DNA of 64,000 nt from positions 1,557,501 to 1,621,500 of the forward strand of contig CP114493.1 in NCBI GenBank assembly GCA_027186245.1. Reading direction: 5' to 3'. This stretch comes from Coriaria nepalensis (taxonomy: Eukaryota; Streptophyta; Magnoliopsida; Cucurbitales; Coriariaceae). The translations under genes and the position numbers were made by a program. Numbering within the stretch: the stretch's first letter is position 1; the number at the start of each line of letters is the position of its first letter. Below the pieces are notes generated by a model. It worked only from the letters and a program-made list of their open reading frames with translations. It made no database searches and was not told the DNA's origin. Shown piece by piece: positions 25,303 to 37,800 of the stretch.

Positions 25303-25307
25303 TTAGT

Positions 25308-27360
25308 CTACAAATAATGTCTAAACTATAAGATGTAGATTACAACTTGATGATGCAAAATTCTGTGTTCAAATTTGAACATGTTGACTCAATCAATTTT
25401 TGCAAAACAAAAACAATATTGTCGGGAGTTGTTTTCTAGCGATACCATTCTGATGGTCAGGTTAAATTTGGAAAGAGTAAAGCTATTGCGTAAATTTATA
25501 ATGAGATTGCGAATATGTAAATTTTCTTATTTCTTCGACATATTTATATTGTTCATATTACTGATATGTAATTATGCATATTAATGACTATTAAGATCTC
25601 TTTAAGAGCATCGATCTCCAAAATTACTTTGCAACAATGTCTTTTATTCTGATCATTAATCGCATAATATTCCAACGGTTAAGGGTTCCTTCGACCTCTT
25701 GTGGTGTCTTAGTGTCCGACCGTACATGGTCGACATGCTCTACAAGGATCAGAACTCTAACCTTAGCAATTATCAATTTTGCTTGATATTGGGACTTTTA
25801 ACATCGGTGGGTCAAATCTCATCCGACCTTATAAGGCCAATATATGAATATGATCTAACAAAACTCTTACCTTAAATTTTCAACAGATCCGACTCGGAGA
25901 GGAATGAAGGAAAGCGTGGGGTGTAGAGATTCTAGTTTAGCTTAATTTCTAACGTCGTCTATGCTAACTTTAAGGGAACTATAAATGAGAATGGACAGTG
26001 AACTTTAATTGAGAGTCATTTTACACACGAACAGTGAACAATGTGAGTAAAATTTTAAATTTACCTTAACAATGTGATAAGAATGGAATTTCAACCTCAT
26101 GAAATTCGTTATCATGCTTTACTATTATTATACTACTATTTTTACTATTAAAATAATATTACTAAATCTAATAAACTTATGGTTTGAAGTTTTGTCCAAG
26201 ATGTTGTAGCGATTAACACTGAAAAACAAATATTCATGTGTTCATGGGATTGGAGAGTTCAATAAGCAGTCTATTTAAACTCCGAATGTAGACTTCATTT
26301 CAAGTAGTCTGATTGTGTTGTTCTTATTTGAAGAAGGAGCCATCCTCCAATTCAAAGTTGAGTCAACCCATAATGATCAAGAGATCGGCTAAGTCTGAGC
26401 TAATAAGAGGTTGGGTGAAGAAGGAGCATTGACCCCCAGATATTGAAGATGCATAGTCGCCAGTTTATCTTGTCACATCAGGGGATCAGATTATATGAGA
26501 CTACCTGTAGTATCTTAGAAGCAAACATCGTCACCATGTAAGAATCGAATCAACCACCCAAAGTATATAATATACCATGTATTGAAGAGGGGAAGGTAGG
26601 CCATTACTTACCCTCTCACCAAGCTCCTTCATCAATATTTTCTTTAAAATATTGATCAAATTCTTCTCAGATTTATTTAGGATGCAAATTCAATCTATAT
26701 ATATTATTGATCTTTCATATATATATATACATATGAGATTCCTTCTAAACTGTAAACGTGTAAATCTCTCTTAAATGCTGTACTTACATCCTAAGTAAAT
26801 TTAAGAGATGTTACGTCCCTAAAATATTTACCCAATCATCATAGGAGGGGACACCAAAACTTTCCCTAGTGACACTTTCTTATTTCTACTTGCGTTAATT
26901 ATATATGATTTATAAGTTCTAAGTGATTTTTATATAAATAAAATATTGGTTTTATAAAAAATAAAATAAAATCATTTATAAACTAACAAGATTTATTTAC
27001 TTATTTATTATTATTTTGTTTTTTTTTTTGTTTTTTTTTTTTGCAGAAGATGGAAAATTGAAATGTTGTGTGGAGAAAATGTGGACAACATGTAATTAAT
27101 TAATTTTAACAAAAAACGAATATAATTTAAAATTAAATATAATTGGCAAGAGTAGTATTAAATTTTTTTAATATTTTATTTGGTTAAAATTTTATTTATT
27201 TATTTTTTGTTTATTCTTATTAAGGGTATTATGTGTGAGACCTTGCAATATGATTTCCTTTTTAAAGAATATATGAATTTATATACTTTAATGATATAAT
27301 TTGATAATTTGTGATGTTCTTAGTTATTTGGTTATAAATTTTGATGATACAATTTGATAA
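25308..27360. other. Gene-free region with probable transposon debris
   Basis: Part of this stretch (25650-25900 and 26230-26640) is richer in GC and contains phrases such as GGTGGGTCAAATCTCATCCGACC, suggesting old LTR-element sequence, but no coding motif is readable. Poly(T) runs lie near 27020-27042. Confidence 0.4.
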
Positions 27361-30300
27361 TTTTGTTTGGATTCTTTATGAGATGATAAACAACTAAAAC
27401 AATCCTAATTAAATCATGTTTCTATTCATGAGATGCATGATTTACAATAAAACTGTGTGGAATTCATGTATGACATGTAATTAACTAATGCATGAATATG
27501 TTATCAATCAAATCAATCAACATAAATAAATAGATATAATGGATCGGGTAATTTTGAGTATTTTTAAAATTTACAACCCTTGCAAAAAAAAAAAAAAAAA
27601 AATTACATAAGGGCTTCAAGTGTTACATCCTTCCTAAGCTTGCTCCATCTTGAATCTCGGCCCAACCAGTAATTTTCTAAAACAAAAACAATTCCATAAT
27701 CGCTGGACAAACAAATTTTCTAACCCAAATTTAATATGTAACTTAATTATTTTCAATTGAGCCTAAACTCTTTTGGGCCAATCATGTTTATTTTTTTCAG
27801 TCAAACACAACAAAATATTTGGTTTTTAAAAAATCTAAAAAATTAAGTTAATGGCCTTTTAAATACATTATTTTTGGGCCCCAAAATAAATGGGTCAAAC
27901 CCATTTACCGGACGGGTCACGGGTCGAACCCGTAACCTGACCCATTTGAGCATCACAGGCCGAAGCTTGTGAAAACCTAGGGTTAGCCGCAAGTGGCTGT
28001 GGCTTGGGACATCATCTTATCCGACCAACGACTTTGTGTCGCAGGACCTTCCCACGGCTAGGTTGCTGCAGGACAGTCTCGTGGCCTTGGTTGCCGCCAC
28101 GGGATAGTCCTGCAGTTGGGCTGCCGCGGCAGGGGTATTGTAAGACCATCCAGTAGCTGGGGTGCCGCGCCGCGGGATAATTTCGCGACTTGAGGTGGTT
28201 GCCGCGGGATAATTTTGTTTGGATTCTTTATGAGATGATAAACAACTAAGACAATCCCAATTAAATCATGTTTCTATTCATGAGATGCATGATTTAAAAT
28301 AAAACTGTGTGGAATTCATGTATGGCATGTAATCGACTAATGCATGAATATGTTATCAATCAAATCAATCAACATAAATAAATAGATATAATGGATCGGG
28401 TAATTTTGAGTATTTTTAAAATTTACAACCCTTGCAAAAAATACAAAAAAAAAAAAAAATTACATAAGGGCTTCAAGTGTTACATCCTTCCTAAGCTTGC
28501 TCCATCTTGAATCTCGGCCCAACCAGTAATTTTCTAAAACAAAAACAATTCCATAATCCCTTGACAAACAAATTTTCTAACCCAAATTTAATATGTAACT
28601 TAATTATTTTCAATTGAGCCTAAACTCTTTTGGGCCAATCAGGTTTATTTTTTTCGGTCAAACACAACAAAATATTTGGTTTTTAAAAAATCTAAAAAAT
28701 TAAGTTAATGGCCTTTTAAATACATTATTTTTGGGCCCCAAAATAAATGGGTCAAACCCATTTACCGGACGGATCACGGGTCGAACCCGTAACCTGACCC
28801 ATTTGAGCATCACAGGCCGAAGCTTGTGAAAACCTAGGGTTAGCCGCAGGCGGCTGTGGCTTGGGACATCATCTTATCCGACCAACGGCTTTGTGTCGCA
28901 GGACCTTCCCACGGCTAGGTTGCTGCAGGACAATCTCGTGGCCTTGGTTGCCGCCACGGGACAATCCTGTAGTTGGGCTGCCGCAGCAGGGGTATTGTAA
29001 GACCATCCAGCAGCTGGGGTGCCGCGCCGTGGGATAATTTCGCGACTTGAGGTGGTTGCCGCGGGATAATTTTGTTTGGATTCTTTATGATATGATAAAC
29101 AACTAAGACAATCCTAATTAAATCATGTTTCTATTCATGAGATGCATGATTTAAAATAAAACTGTGTGGAATTCATGTATGGCATGTAATCGACTAATGC
29201 ATGAATATGTTATCAATCAAATCAATCAACATAAATAAATAGATATAATGGATCGGGTAATTTTGAGTATTTTTAAAATTTACAACCCTTGCAAAAAATA
29301 CAAAAAAAAAAAAAAAATTACATAAGGGTTTCAAGTGTTATATCCTTCCTAAGCTTGCTCCATCTTGAATCTCGGCCCAACCAGTAATTTTCTAAAACAA
29401 AAACAATTCCATAATCCCTTGACAAACAAATTTTCTAACCCAAATTTAATATGTAACTTAATTATTTTCAATTGAGCCTAAACTCTTTTGGGCCAATCAG
29501 GTTTATTTTTTTCGGTCAAACGCAACAAAATATGTGGTTTTTAAAAATCTAAAAAATTAAGTTAATGGCCTTTTAAATACATTATTTTTGGGCCCCAAAA
29601 TAAATGGGTCAAACCTATTTACCGGACGGATCACGGGTCGAACCTGTAACCTGACCCATTTGAGCATCACAGGCCGAAGCTTGTGAAAACCTAGGGTTAG
29701 CCGCAGACGGCTGTGGCTTGGGACATCATCTTATCCGACCAACGGCTTTGTGTCGCATGACCTTCCCACGGTTGTTGCAGGATAGTCTCGTGGCCTTGGT
29801 TGCCGCCACAGGACAGTCCTGCAGTTGGGCTGCTGCGACAGGTGTATTGTAAGACCATCCAGCAGCTAGGGTGCCGCGCCGCGGGATAATTTCGCGACTT
29901 AAGGTGGTTGCCGCGGGATAATTTTGTTTGGATTCTTTATGAGATGATAAACAACTAAGACAATCCTAATTAAATCATGTTTCTATTCATGAGATGCATG
30001 ATTTAAAATAAAACTGTGTGGAATTCATGTATGGCATGTAATCGACTAATGCATGAATATGTTATCAATCAAATCAATCAACATAAATAAATAGATATAA
30101 TGGATCGGGTAATTTTAAGTATTTTTAAATTTACAACCCTTGCAAAAAATACAAAAAAAAAAAAAATTACATAAGGGCTTCAAGTGTTACATCCTTCCTA
30201 AGCTTGTTCCATCTTGAATCTCGGCCCAACCAGTAATTTTCTAAAACAAAAACAATTCCATAATCCCTTGACAAACAAATTATCTAACCCAAATTTAATA

Positions 30301-30680
30301 TGTAACTTAATTATTTTCAATTGAGCCTAAACTCTTTTAGGCCAATCAGGTTTATTTTTTTAAGTCAAACACAACAAAATATTTGGTTTTTAAAAAATCT
30401 AAAAAATTAAGTTAATGGCCTTTTAAATACATTATTTTTGGGCCTCAAAATAAATGGGTCAAACCCATTTACTGGACGGGTCACGGGTCGAACCCGTAAC
30501 CTGACCCATTTGAGCATCACAGGCCGAAGCTTGTGAAAACCTAGGGTTAGCCGCAGGCGGCTGTGGCTTGGGACAATCCTGCAGTTGGGCTGTTGCGGCA
30601 GGGCTATTGTAAGACAATCCAGCGGCTGGGGTGTTGCGCCGCGGGATAATTTCGCGACTTGAGGTGGTTGCCGCGGGATA
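27361..30680. repeat. Tandem array of four ~852-bp units
   Basis: Units begin with TTTTGTTTGGATTCTTTATG at 27361, 28213, 29070 and 29922, giving periods of 852, 857 and 852; the fourth ends at about 30680 and is about 95 bases shorter. Copies are very similar, differing by scattered substitutions and by the length of an A-run in the middle. Each unit has an AT-rich first two thirds and a GC-rich last third (from the AACCTGACCCATTTGAGC block) made of degenerate 30-40 base sub-repeats around TTGCCGCGGGATA. Each unit also carries ACGGGTCGAACCCGT, a short perfect hairpin. Unit joints read GCCGCGGGATAATTTTG, while the array's left edge reads TTGATAATTTTG and its right edge GCGGGATAGTCCC, so the shared GATA marks the probable duplication breakpoint. 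No coding frame spans the units. Confidence 0.95.
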
Positions 30681-30744
30681 GTCCCACGGTCTACTGACTC
30701 GCCTCGCCGTTGCCCCTTGCCATTCGTCATTGCCCGTGAACTTG

Positions 30745-30774
30745 CCTCTTGTTTATTAATATATAAACAAGAGG
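30745..30774. repeat. Perfect 11-bp-arm palindrome beside the array
   Basis: CCTCTTGTTTA and TAAACAAGAGG are exact reverse complements around an eight-base AT loop. It sits 65 bases beyond the end of the tandem array. Confidence 0.85.
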
Positions 30775-31828
30775 GACCTAGGGACCATGAACATATAATT
30801 TCAAGATTTAATAAACTAGATTATTAATTAGATTTTTTAATATAATAAATCTAATTTATTAATCTCAATATTATTTCACTAAAAATATGAGATTGCACTC
30901 ATGCTATTATATAACAAATTACTGAGTAATCTCTAGTAGTCAATTGATATTATTATTATATGTATTTAATCTTTAAAAAATTGATTCATAATTAAAGCCG
31001 GTCAAAATTATTGTTTTATATATCTAATTATTGTTTTATCATTAAGTACCGTTAACTCACTAATGAATGGTTAATTTATAACTTGATTATAAATTTGAGC
31101 TCAAAACTATTCAGTTCGAAAATTAACCCTTAAGGGAACCAATATATAATTTTTATGAAAAATATTTGAATTTTATATCTGTAAATCATGTTTTCGTAGC
31201 TACTTATTCTAATAAATATATAAAGCAAAAGTTTTTAGCCTGTTTTATAAACAAATCTTGACGAACGAATCAAAAAATTCGGTTAACATAAATATGATAT
31301 AAATAAATTAAAAAAAAATGATATGTATAGAAAAAGAAAAAAACTTATAAAATGACACGTGGGCCCCTCTTTAATTTCAGTCCTTGGAAATGTTTTAAAA
31401 CGTTGATATTGATACTATTAATTTTCAATATTAGGGTAGCCGAAAATCATGCATCATAAATCTTATTAAATCACTGATCTTAGTGAACAAAATTACGCAT
31501 AATTAAGCCGAAACCGAAGCGACGTCGCTTCGGCTTTGGTTTCATAAACTAACCGCTGGAAACCGAACAGAAAACTACTATTGTAAGTTGTGATGCCCGT
31601 GGCCACCAATCAGTTCGGAGCAAACCCAATAAGTACACGATCAGACGGCTCAGACTGCGCAGGCGCATTCTTCACGGCTTGGTCGCTCGCACAGAATAAT
31701 TGCTTTCATCACTTAACCCAAAAAGTTTTCTCGAATGAGAGAAATTTGAATTGAAGTTTTCTCGTTTAAAGTTTCTCGCCTTCTGACTTTCTCCTTTTGT
31801 CCTTTTTGCTTTCTCATTTTATGCAGCA
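30775..31828 (+). promoter_or_regulatory. MORC gene upstream region and 5' leader
   Basis: AT-rich to about 31490, then markedly richer in GC with pyrimidine-rich CTTTCTCC words just before the start codon, as in plant 5' leaders. CATTTTATGCAG at 31816-31827 directly before the ATG looks like a splice acceptor, so a leader intron is possible. Confidence 0.45.
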
Positions 31829-34800
31829 ATGGATCCTCGTTTGAAGGAGCTTGTCGAGGCTTCTTCTTTGCCTGCTTCTCATCCTCTTATTCAGCTTAGT
31901 AGCAGTAGCGATTCCGACTCCGACTCCGACGACGATTCCGATGATTCCGACCAGGGAGAAAACGATGGCGTTTTGGGAGATATTGGAGGGAGTAGAGCGG
32001 GAAGTTCTAACCAAATTCACGGAACTTCATCGAAGAAGAGGAGGATTGATGATTGGGGAGTGGTTTTGCCGGTTGGATTTCTACAGCCTCTCCCCTTGGA
32101 GGATACGCCGGCAGGAGCGGAGCATTTTTCTGCGGTTGTTGATACGCCGGAGGTAATCGCTGCTCTGCCTGCGCCGGGTTCGTTAATTCAGCGAAATGTA
32201 AAGGGTGAGAATCGTTGTGTGAGCTTGAACCGCTCTGGCTGCAAACAATTTTGGAAAGCTGGAGACTATGAGGGAGCTCCGTCTGTTGATTGGGATATAT
32301 CTTCAGGTGAGTCGTATTTCTGAGTAAATTTTGACTGGTCTTCTGTATTTTCGTCCTGAAAAATGCTACTCTTAACGCTATAGGCTGTATTTATGAGTGG
32401 CTGTTTTGTACGGTGGTTGGCTAGCTTCGGTCCCAAATAATGAAGATATTCTTCTCTTCTAGGAAAATACTAATTTTGACATTTAGCTAACGATTAGGGT
32501 TTAGGGCATGCCTACTTCCGCAATTAACTAGATCAATGAATTATGTTCGTGTTCTTATGGCTAGGGGTTCTTTATTACATACTTGAATCTTTTGAATGAG
32601 AGGAACTTCATTCTTTCCTTGTTCAGAACTTACAAATTCCGTTTTTGGGCCATGCATGAACTTCCATAATTAGCTATACTTCTTGGATGTATCTCTCTTT
32701 CTCATTGGAGTTGCTTTGTTGTAGGGGTTTTATTATCTTACGACGTGCATGCTTCTTGATTCTGATTGGCATCTTTGTTTATTAAAATAGTCTTGTCACA
32801 ACTTTCAAGTGACAGTAATTAAGTTTTTCTTTAAACATTTGTAGGTGGCATGGACCATGTCAGGGTTCATCCTAAGTTTCTTCATTCCAATGCAACCAGT
32901 CACAAGTGGGCCCTTGGAGGTAAGTATCCTCATTCTATCATAGGATTCTGCACATTCTAGTTAGAAGTGACGGTATCCTAAGTTTATATCTATACTTCGT
33001 ATCATGGATGTATATCATCATTTTTGTTAGAAGTCATGGTTTGAGTGATTCTTTCTCAATATTTTTATTCAGCATTTGCTGAGCTTTTGGACAATGCATT
33101 GGATGAGGTACTCTGCACCACACCCTACTTTTCTTTGTTAAATGAATGTTTTTCTTGTTCTCTCTCGGATTAATCATTTCTTTTCAATTGGTTGTTTTTG
33201 TCATCTTGGTGACAGGTTTGCAACGGTGCTACTTATGTAAATGTTGATATGCTTGTGAACAAGAAAGATGGAAGCAAAATGTTGCTAGTTGAAGGTATTT
33301 GATTTGTTTGTTGAGTAATTTTATTTTTCTGTTCTGGTATTATCCCAATCTCTTTTGGGTACATGCATGCACAACAACCGTTGCTTATATCTTATCTTGG
33401 CATGTTAATGATATTGTCTGCTACTTAATGTTTAAGCTTATATCTTATCTTGGCATGTTAATGATATTGTCTGCTACTTAATGTTTAAAGCATTCATTAG
33501 ATATATATTTTTATTCTTCTCTTATATCTCTTTAAACCCGAGTGTTTCCCTGGATTAAAATAGGTATGCTTATGCGGGACTCATTTAACATGGTTTATTT
33601 ATAGGTTGAATATTTGCTTAATCTTGGAAAGGATGCTACACCCCCACCCCCCTCACCTCCCTCTCCTCCTCCCATCTCCCTCCCCCTCTCTCTACGTGAT
33701 TATTCTTCCATTCGTCCACTATAAACATATATGCAGTCATTTTTCTTTAGGCTTTGACATAAAATTGCATATGTTTCTTGCATTGACAATTGTTAATAAA
33801 TGCTTGGAAATTTATGGAGTTATTAATAAACTTTATGTGAGTGATACTGGAAATATGCGGTTCGAGAAATTCTCATGTCTGTGATATTTTCATTTAATTA
33901 TATTGCAGATAATGGTGGTGGAATGGATCCTGATAAAATGCGTCAGTGCATGTCATTGGGTTATTCTGCAAAAAGCAAAGTAGCAAACACTATCGGACAG
34001 TGTAAACATCAGTATTTAGAGAAGATAACTATCTTGTTTTATTAAAAACATGTCATTATAGGAATCATGCTTGTTCTTTTCATATTTTGACAGATGGAAA
34101 TGGTTTTAAGACAAGTACCATGAGGCTTGGTGCAGATGTTATAGTGTTCTCACGTTGTTGTGGGCAAAATGGAAAAGGGCAAGTCTCTTTTTCTCTGGTT
34201 ATTTTACTTGATGATGCTTATCCTATCTTGCTGAAGAGGTTTTCTATGCATGCTTATTTAGTAAATGCATATATCAGAGTCATAAGTGGATTGAAAGACT
34301 TATGGATTGTGATCCTTACCTTCCCCTCTTCATTTGCTTGAATGAACAACCCTGGTTTAAATTATTGTGCTATAGATACTGATAAACCATATGGATGATT
34401 TTTTTAGCCCCACGCAGAGCATTGGGTTATTGTCCTACACATTTTTGCGGAACACTGGGAAGGAAGATATTGTGGTTCCCATGGTAATAGCCTAGTTTTT
34501 CTGTTATTCTTTTTCCCTATTCTCTAGAAATTTTTTATTTTTTTATTTCCTTTTTCTTTTTTAAATTTAAATTAAATTTTATTATTATAGTTTTCATTGC
34601 ATATGTTGAGGTACATATGTAGAACGTACTTAAGAAAGCTAGAAAAAATAGAAGAAAATTTAGAGGTTCTCCATCACTATGTGCATATGAAATAATGGCA
34701 ATTAAGACTTTTCCCTCTTATGCAGTAGTAAATAATGGAAATCTGATTTCTGTTGGCCTCTAATTTGGAAATAAGTTTAATATGGGTAACTTTGACGATG

Positions 34801-37800
34801 TGAGTCTGATGACATGAGGTATAAGATAACTTTTAATTTCTTTAGGCATTTGTAATATTATGCAAAACTTTACGTAGTTTAGTATCTATTTGTCACTCTG
34901 TTTTAGCTTGTGAAAATTGATTTTTTTTTACTCCTTACGTCTTGGTATGGAAAAGAATGAAGCGTCATTTTTTTAATGCTAAATTTTGGTGGCTGTACTA
35001 ACTTGTTATCTTCACAGTATTCCTTATGGAAAGCTTGAGGGAGCGTCAAATATTGCCCGTTTTCCTTGAGTATTGTTATTCCAAGTTAACAAAGAATTTT
35101 TTCTTCTAAATTGTTTTGATGTGTTAACTGAGATGGAAAGAGAATACTTTCTTATACAATATTGAAAAGAGAAGCACATATATATATACAACTAGAAAAC
35201 TAGAATTGAGGAAACTGGAATTAAGAAAACTAGGATTAAGGAGGAAACTAGAATTAAGCTAATTGATAACTATATATATATAATATATAGCTAACACTCC
35301 CCCCAAGTTGGAGCATAGATATTAATCATGCCGAACTTGTTACAAAGATAATCAACCCGAATCCCATTTAAAGCTTTCGTGAAGATGTCCCCTAGTTGTT
35401 CTCCAACCTTCACATATCCTGTAGAAATCAAGCCTTGTTGAATTTTCTCACAAATAAAATGACAATCAATTTCAATGTGCTTAGGTCGCTCATGAAACAT
35501 AGGATTTGATGCAATATGAAGAGTAGCTTGATTATCACACCACAATTTTGCTGGTACTGAAGTTTTAAGTCGTACTTCAGTCAAGAGCTGATATATTCAT
35601 ATTAACTCACACATAGAATCTGCTATAGTCCTATATTATGACTCTGCATTGGATCGTGACACAACATTTCCATGAGACCAAAGATACTATAACCTAAAGT
35701 GGATCTTCTATCCATTTTGGAATGTGCCCAATCTGCATCTGAAAAACATTCAACATGAGTGTGCCCATGATTTGCATACACGATATACCCCGTCCAGGTG
35801 CTCCTTTCAAGTAATACAAAATTTGCTCTAACGCTGCCCAATGATGAATTGTTGGGGATGACATAAACTGACTGACAACACTGACTGAATATGCAATATC
35901 TGGGTGAGTCACAGTAAGGCGCGTAATCGGAGTCATTGAAGCACTACAAGGTTTTGTTCCCAATTTTCCTGTCTCAGTTAATAGGTCAAGGTCATATTTT
36001 CTCTGAGATAGAAAGATACATTTTTTACTCCTTGTAACTTCAACACCCAAGAAATACTGAAGTACCTCCAAGTCCTTCGCGTGAAACTGAGTATGAATGA
36101 AAGACATAAGAGATGAGATTCCCATAGTATTACTTCCTATGATAACAATGTCATTCACATACATAACTAATATAATGATACCAACTCATGATTGCTTGTA
36201 GAACCCAAAATGGTCAGACTTGCTTTTTATCATACAAAATTTTTCAATAGCTTGACTAAATTTTCCAAATCAAGCACGAGGACTTTTCAAAAGCATTCAA
36301 AGATTTTTGAAGGCGACAAACTCACCCTGAGCAACAAATCCAGGAGGTTGCTCTATATACACCTCCTCCGGAAGATCACCATGAAGAAAAACATTCTTGA
36401 TATCAAGTTGATGTAAATGCCAATAATGAGTAGCTGCCATTGAAATAAACAATCGAACATATATTAATTTTGCAACATGAGAAAAAGTGTCGGAATAGTC
36501 CACTCCATAGGTTTGAGCATAGCCCATTAGCGACAAAACTGGCTTTTAATCCGGTAAGTGACCTATTCGGATTGACCTTAATTGCGAATACCAATTTGCA
36601 TCCTATAGCCCATTTCGATAAAGGTAAATCAACCAAGTCCCAAGTGCCATTGTCATCTAAAGCATTCATCTCCTTTATCATTGCATCATGCCAACCAGGA
36701 TGAGATATGGCTTCACGAATGTTTTTAGGAATAGAGATAGAATCAAGGGAAGCAATAAAAGAAGAGGAAGACGACAAGCCGTTATAAGAAACAAAAGAAG
36801 AAATAGGATAAGTACACTAGCGTTTACCTTTGCGTAACGGAATAGGAAGATCATCGCTTGGGACTAGATCTGATGACAAAGGAGCAGGTGCAGAACATGA
36901 ATCAAGAGGTTGACGCCTGGAGTAGACCTGAGTAAAAGGAGGCTTGACATGAGTTGATTCTAAGACAGGGGTAGAGGATGTGATAGAATAGACCAACAAA
37001 TCACCATCCCCCGACGAGCGGGTATAGGTGAAGACGGAAAATGTGGTGTGTCTTCCATGAAAGTAACATCAATGGAAACAAGATATTTGTTAAGACTGGG
37101 ACAATAACACCTATAACCTTTCTGAAGACGAGAATAATCGAGGAAGATATACATCAAAGACTTGGGATCTAATTTAGTGACATGCATACGAACATCTCAA
37201 ACAAAACAAGTGCTACCAAATATCCTAGGATCAACAGGGAACAATGACTTATTTGGAAAAAAGGATTTTGTAAGGGATCTCACCATGAAGAATTGAGAAT
37301 GACATGCGGTTCACGAAAAAACATGCTGTAGAAACTGCATTGGCACAAAAAAGTTTAGGAACATGCATTTGAAATAAGAGAGTTCGTGCAATTTCAAAAA
37401 GATGTATGTTTTTACGTTATGCCACACCATTTTGGGATGAAGTATCAACACAAGAAGTTTTACGAAGCATGCCATTCTGAGCCATATAAGATTGAAATAA
37501 AACAAACGTATATTCTTTAGCGGTATCACTTCGCAAAGTATAGATGAAAACATTAAATTGAGTTTTAATCTCAGCACAAAAAGCACAAAACAGAGAGAAC
37601 AATTCAAAACTATTTTTCATTAAATATAACCAAGTTACACGAGAATAATCATCCACAAAAGTGACAAAATACCTAAATCTAAGTTTAGACAAAATGAGAC
37701 AAGGCCCCCAAACATCAGAATGAACTAATTCAAAAGGAACACTAGCACGTTTATTGACTCTAGGACTCGAACTAAGACGATGATATTTTGTAAACTGACA

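Larger units (their letters stand above)
23089..25307 (-). mobile_element. Internally deleted Ty1/Copia retrotransposon with LTRs and TSD
   Basis: Two direct LTRs (23094-23286 and 25096-25302) bound an internal region of about 1.8 kb and are flanked by the 5-bp duplication TTAGT at 23089-23093 and 25303-25307. The element reads on the minus strand. The primer-binding-site-like TATCAAAGC lies just inside the right LTR and a purine tract (GAGGAGAGCG on the minus strand) just inside the left one. Inside, in minus-strand order, are a Ser/Pro-rich gag end, the protease site as WIINSSASHHIC near 24370 (family WxxDSGASxH, so both the catalytic Asp and Gly are changed), the GAG-pre-integrase LWHQRLG block and a zinc-finger CDIC remnant near 23920-23990, an integrase TIVDDFSQCTWIY remnant near 23740, then directly RNase H (AEFHAITVTTYELT, HTKYIEID). 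Most of integrase and all of RT are missing. Confidence 0.85.

Noticed and set aside
27361..30680. Array read as tandem LTR retrotransposons
   Set aside because: No TG...CA ends, PBS, PPT or pol motifs in the units, and periods are constant.
30407..30730. 107-codon minus-strand frame in the last array copy
   Set aside because: It is open only because of the deletion in that copy, is absent from the other three copies and has no recognisable domain.
31814..32020. Minus frame with Val/Gly/Ala-rich segment opposite MORC exon 1
   Set aside because: It is the antisense shadow of the Ser/Asp repeat codons in MORC.
36192..36416. Plus-strand frames within the nested Copia element
   Set aside because: Antisense shadows of the minus-strand reverse transcriptase.
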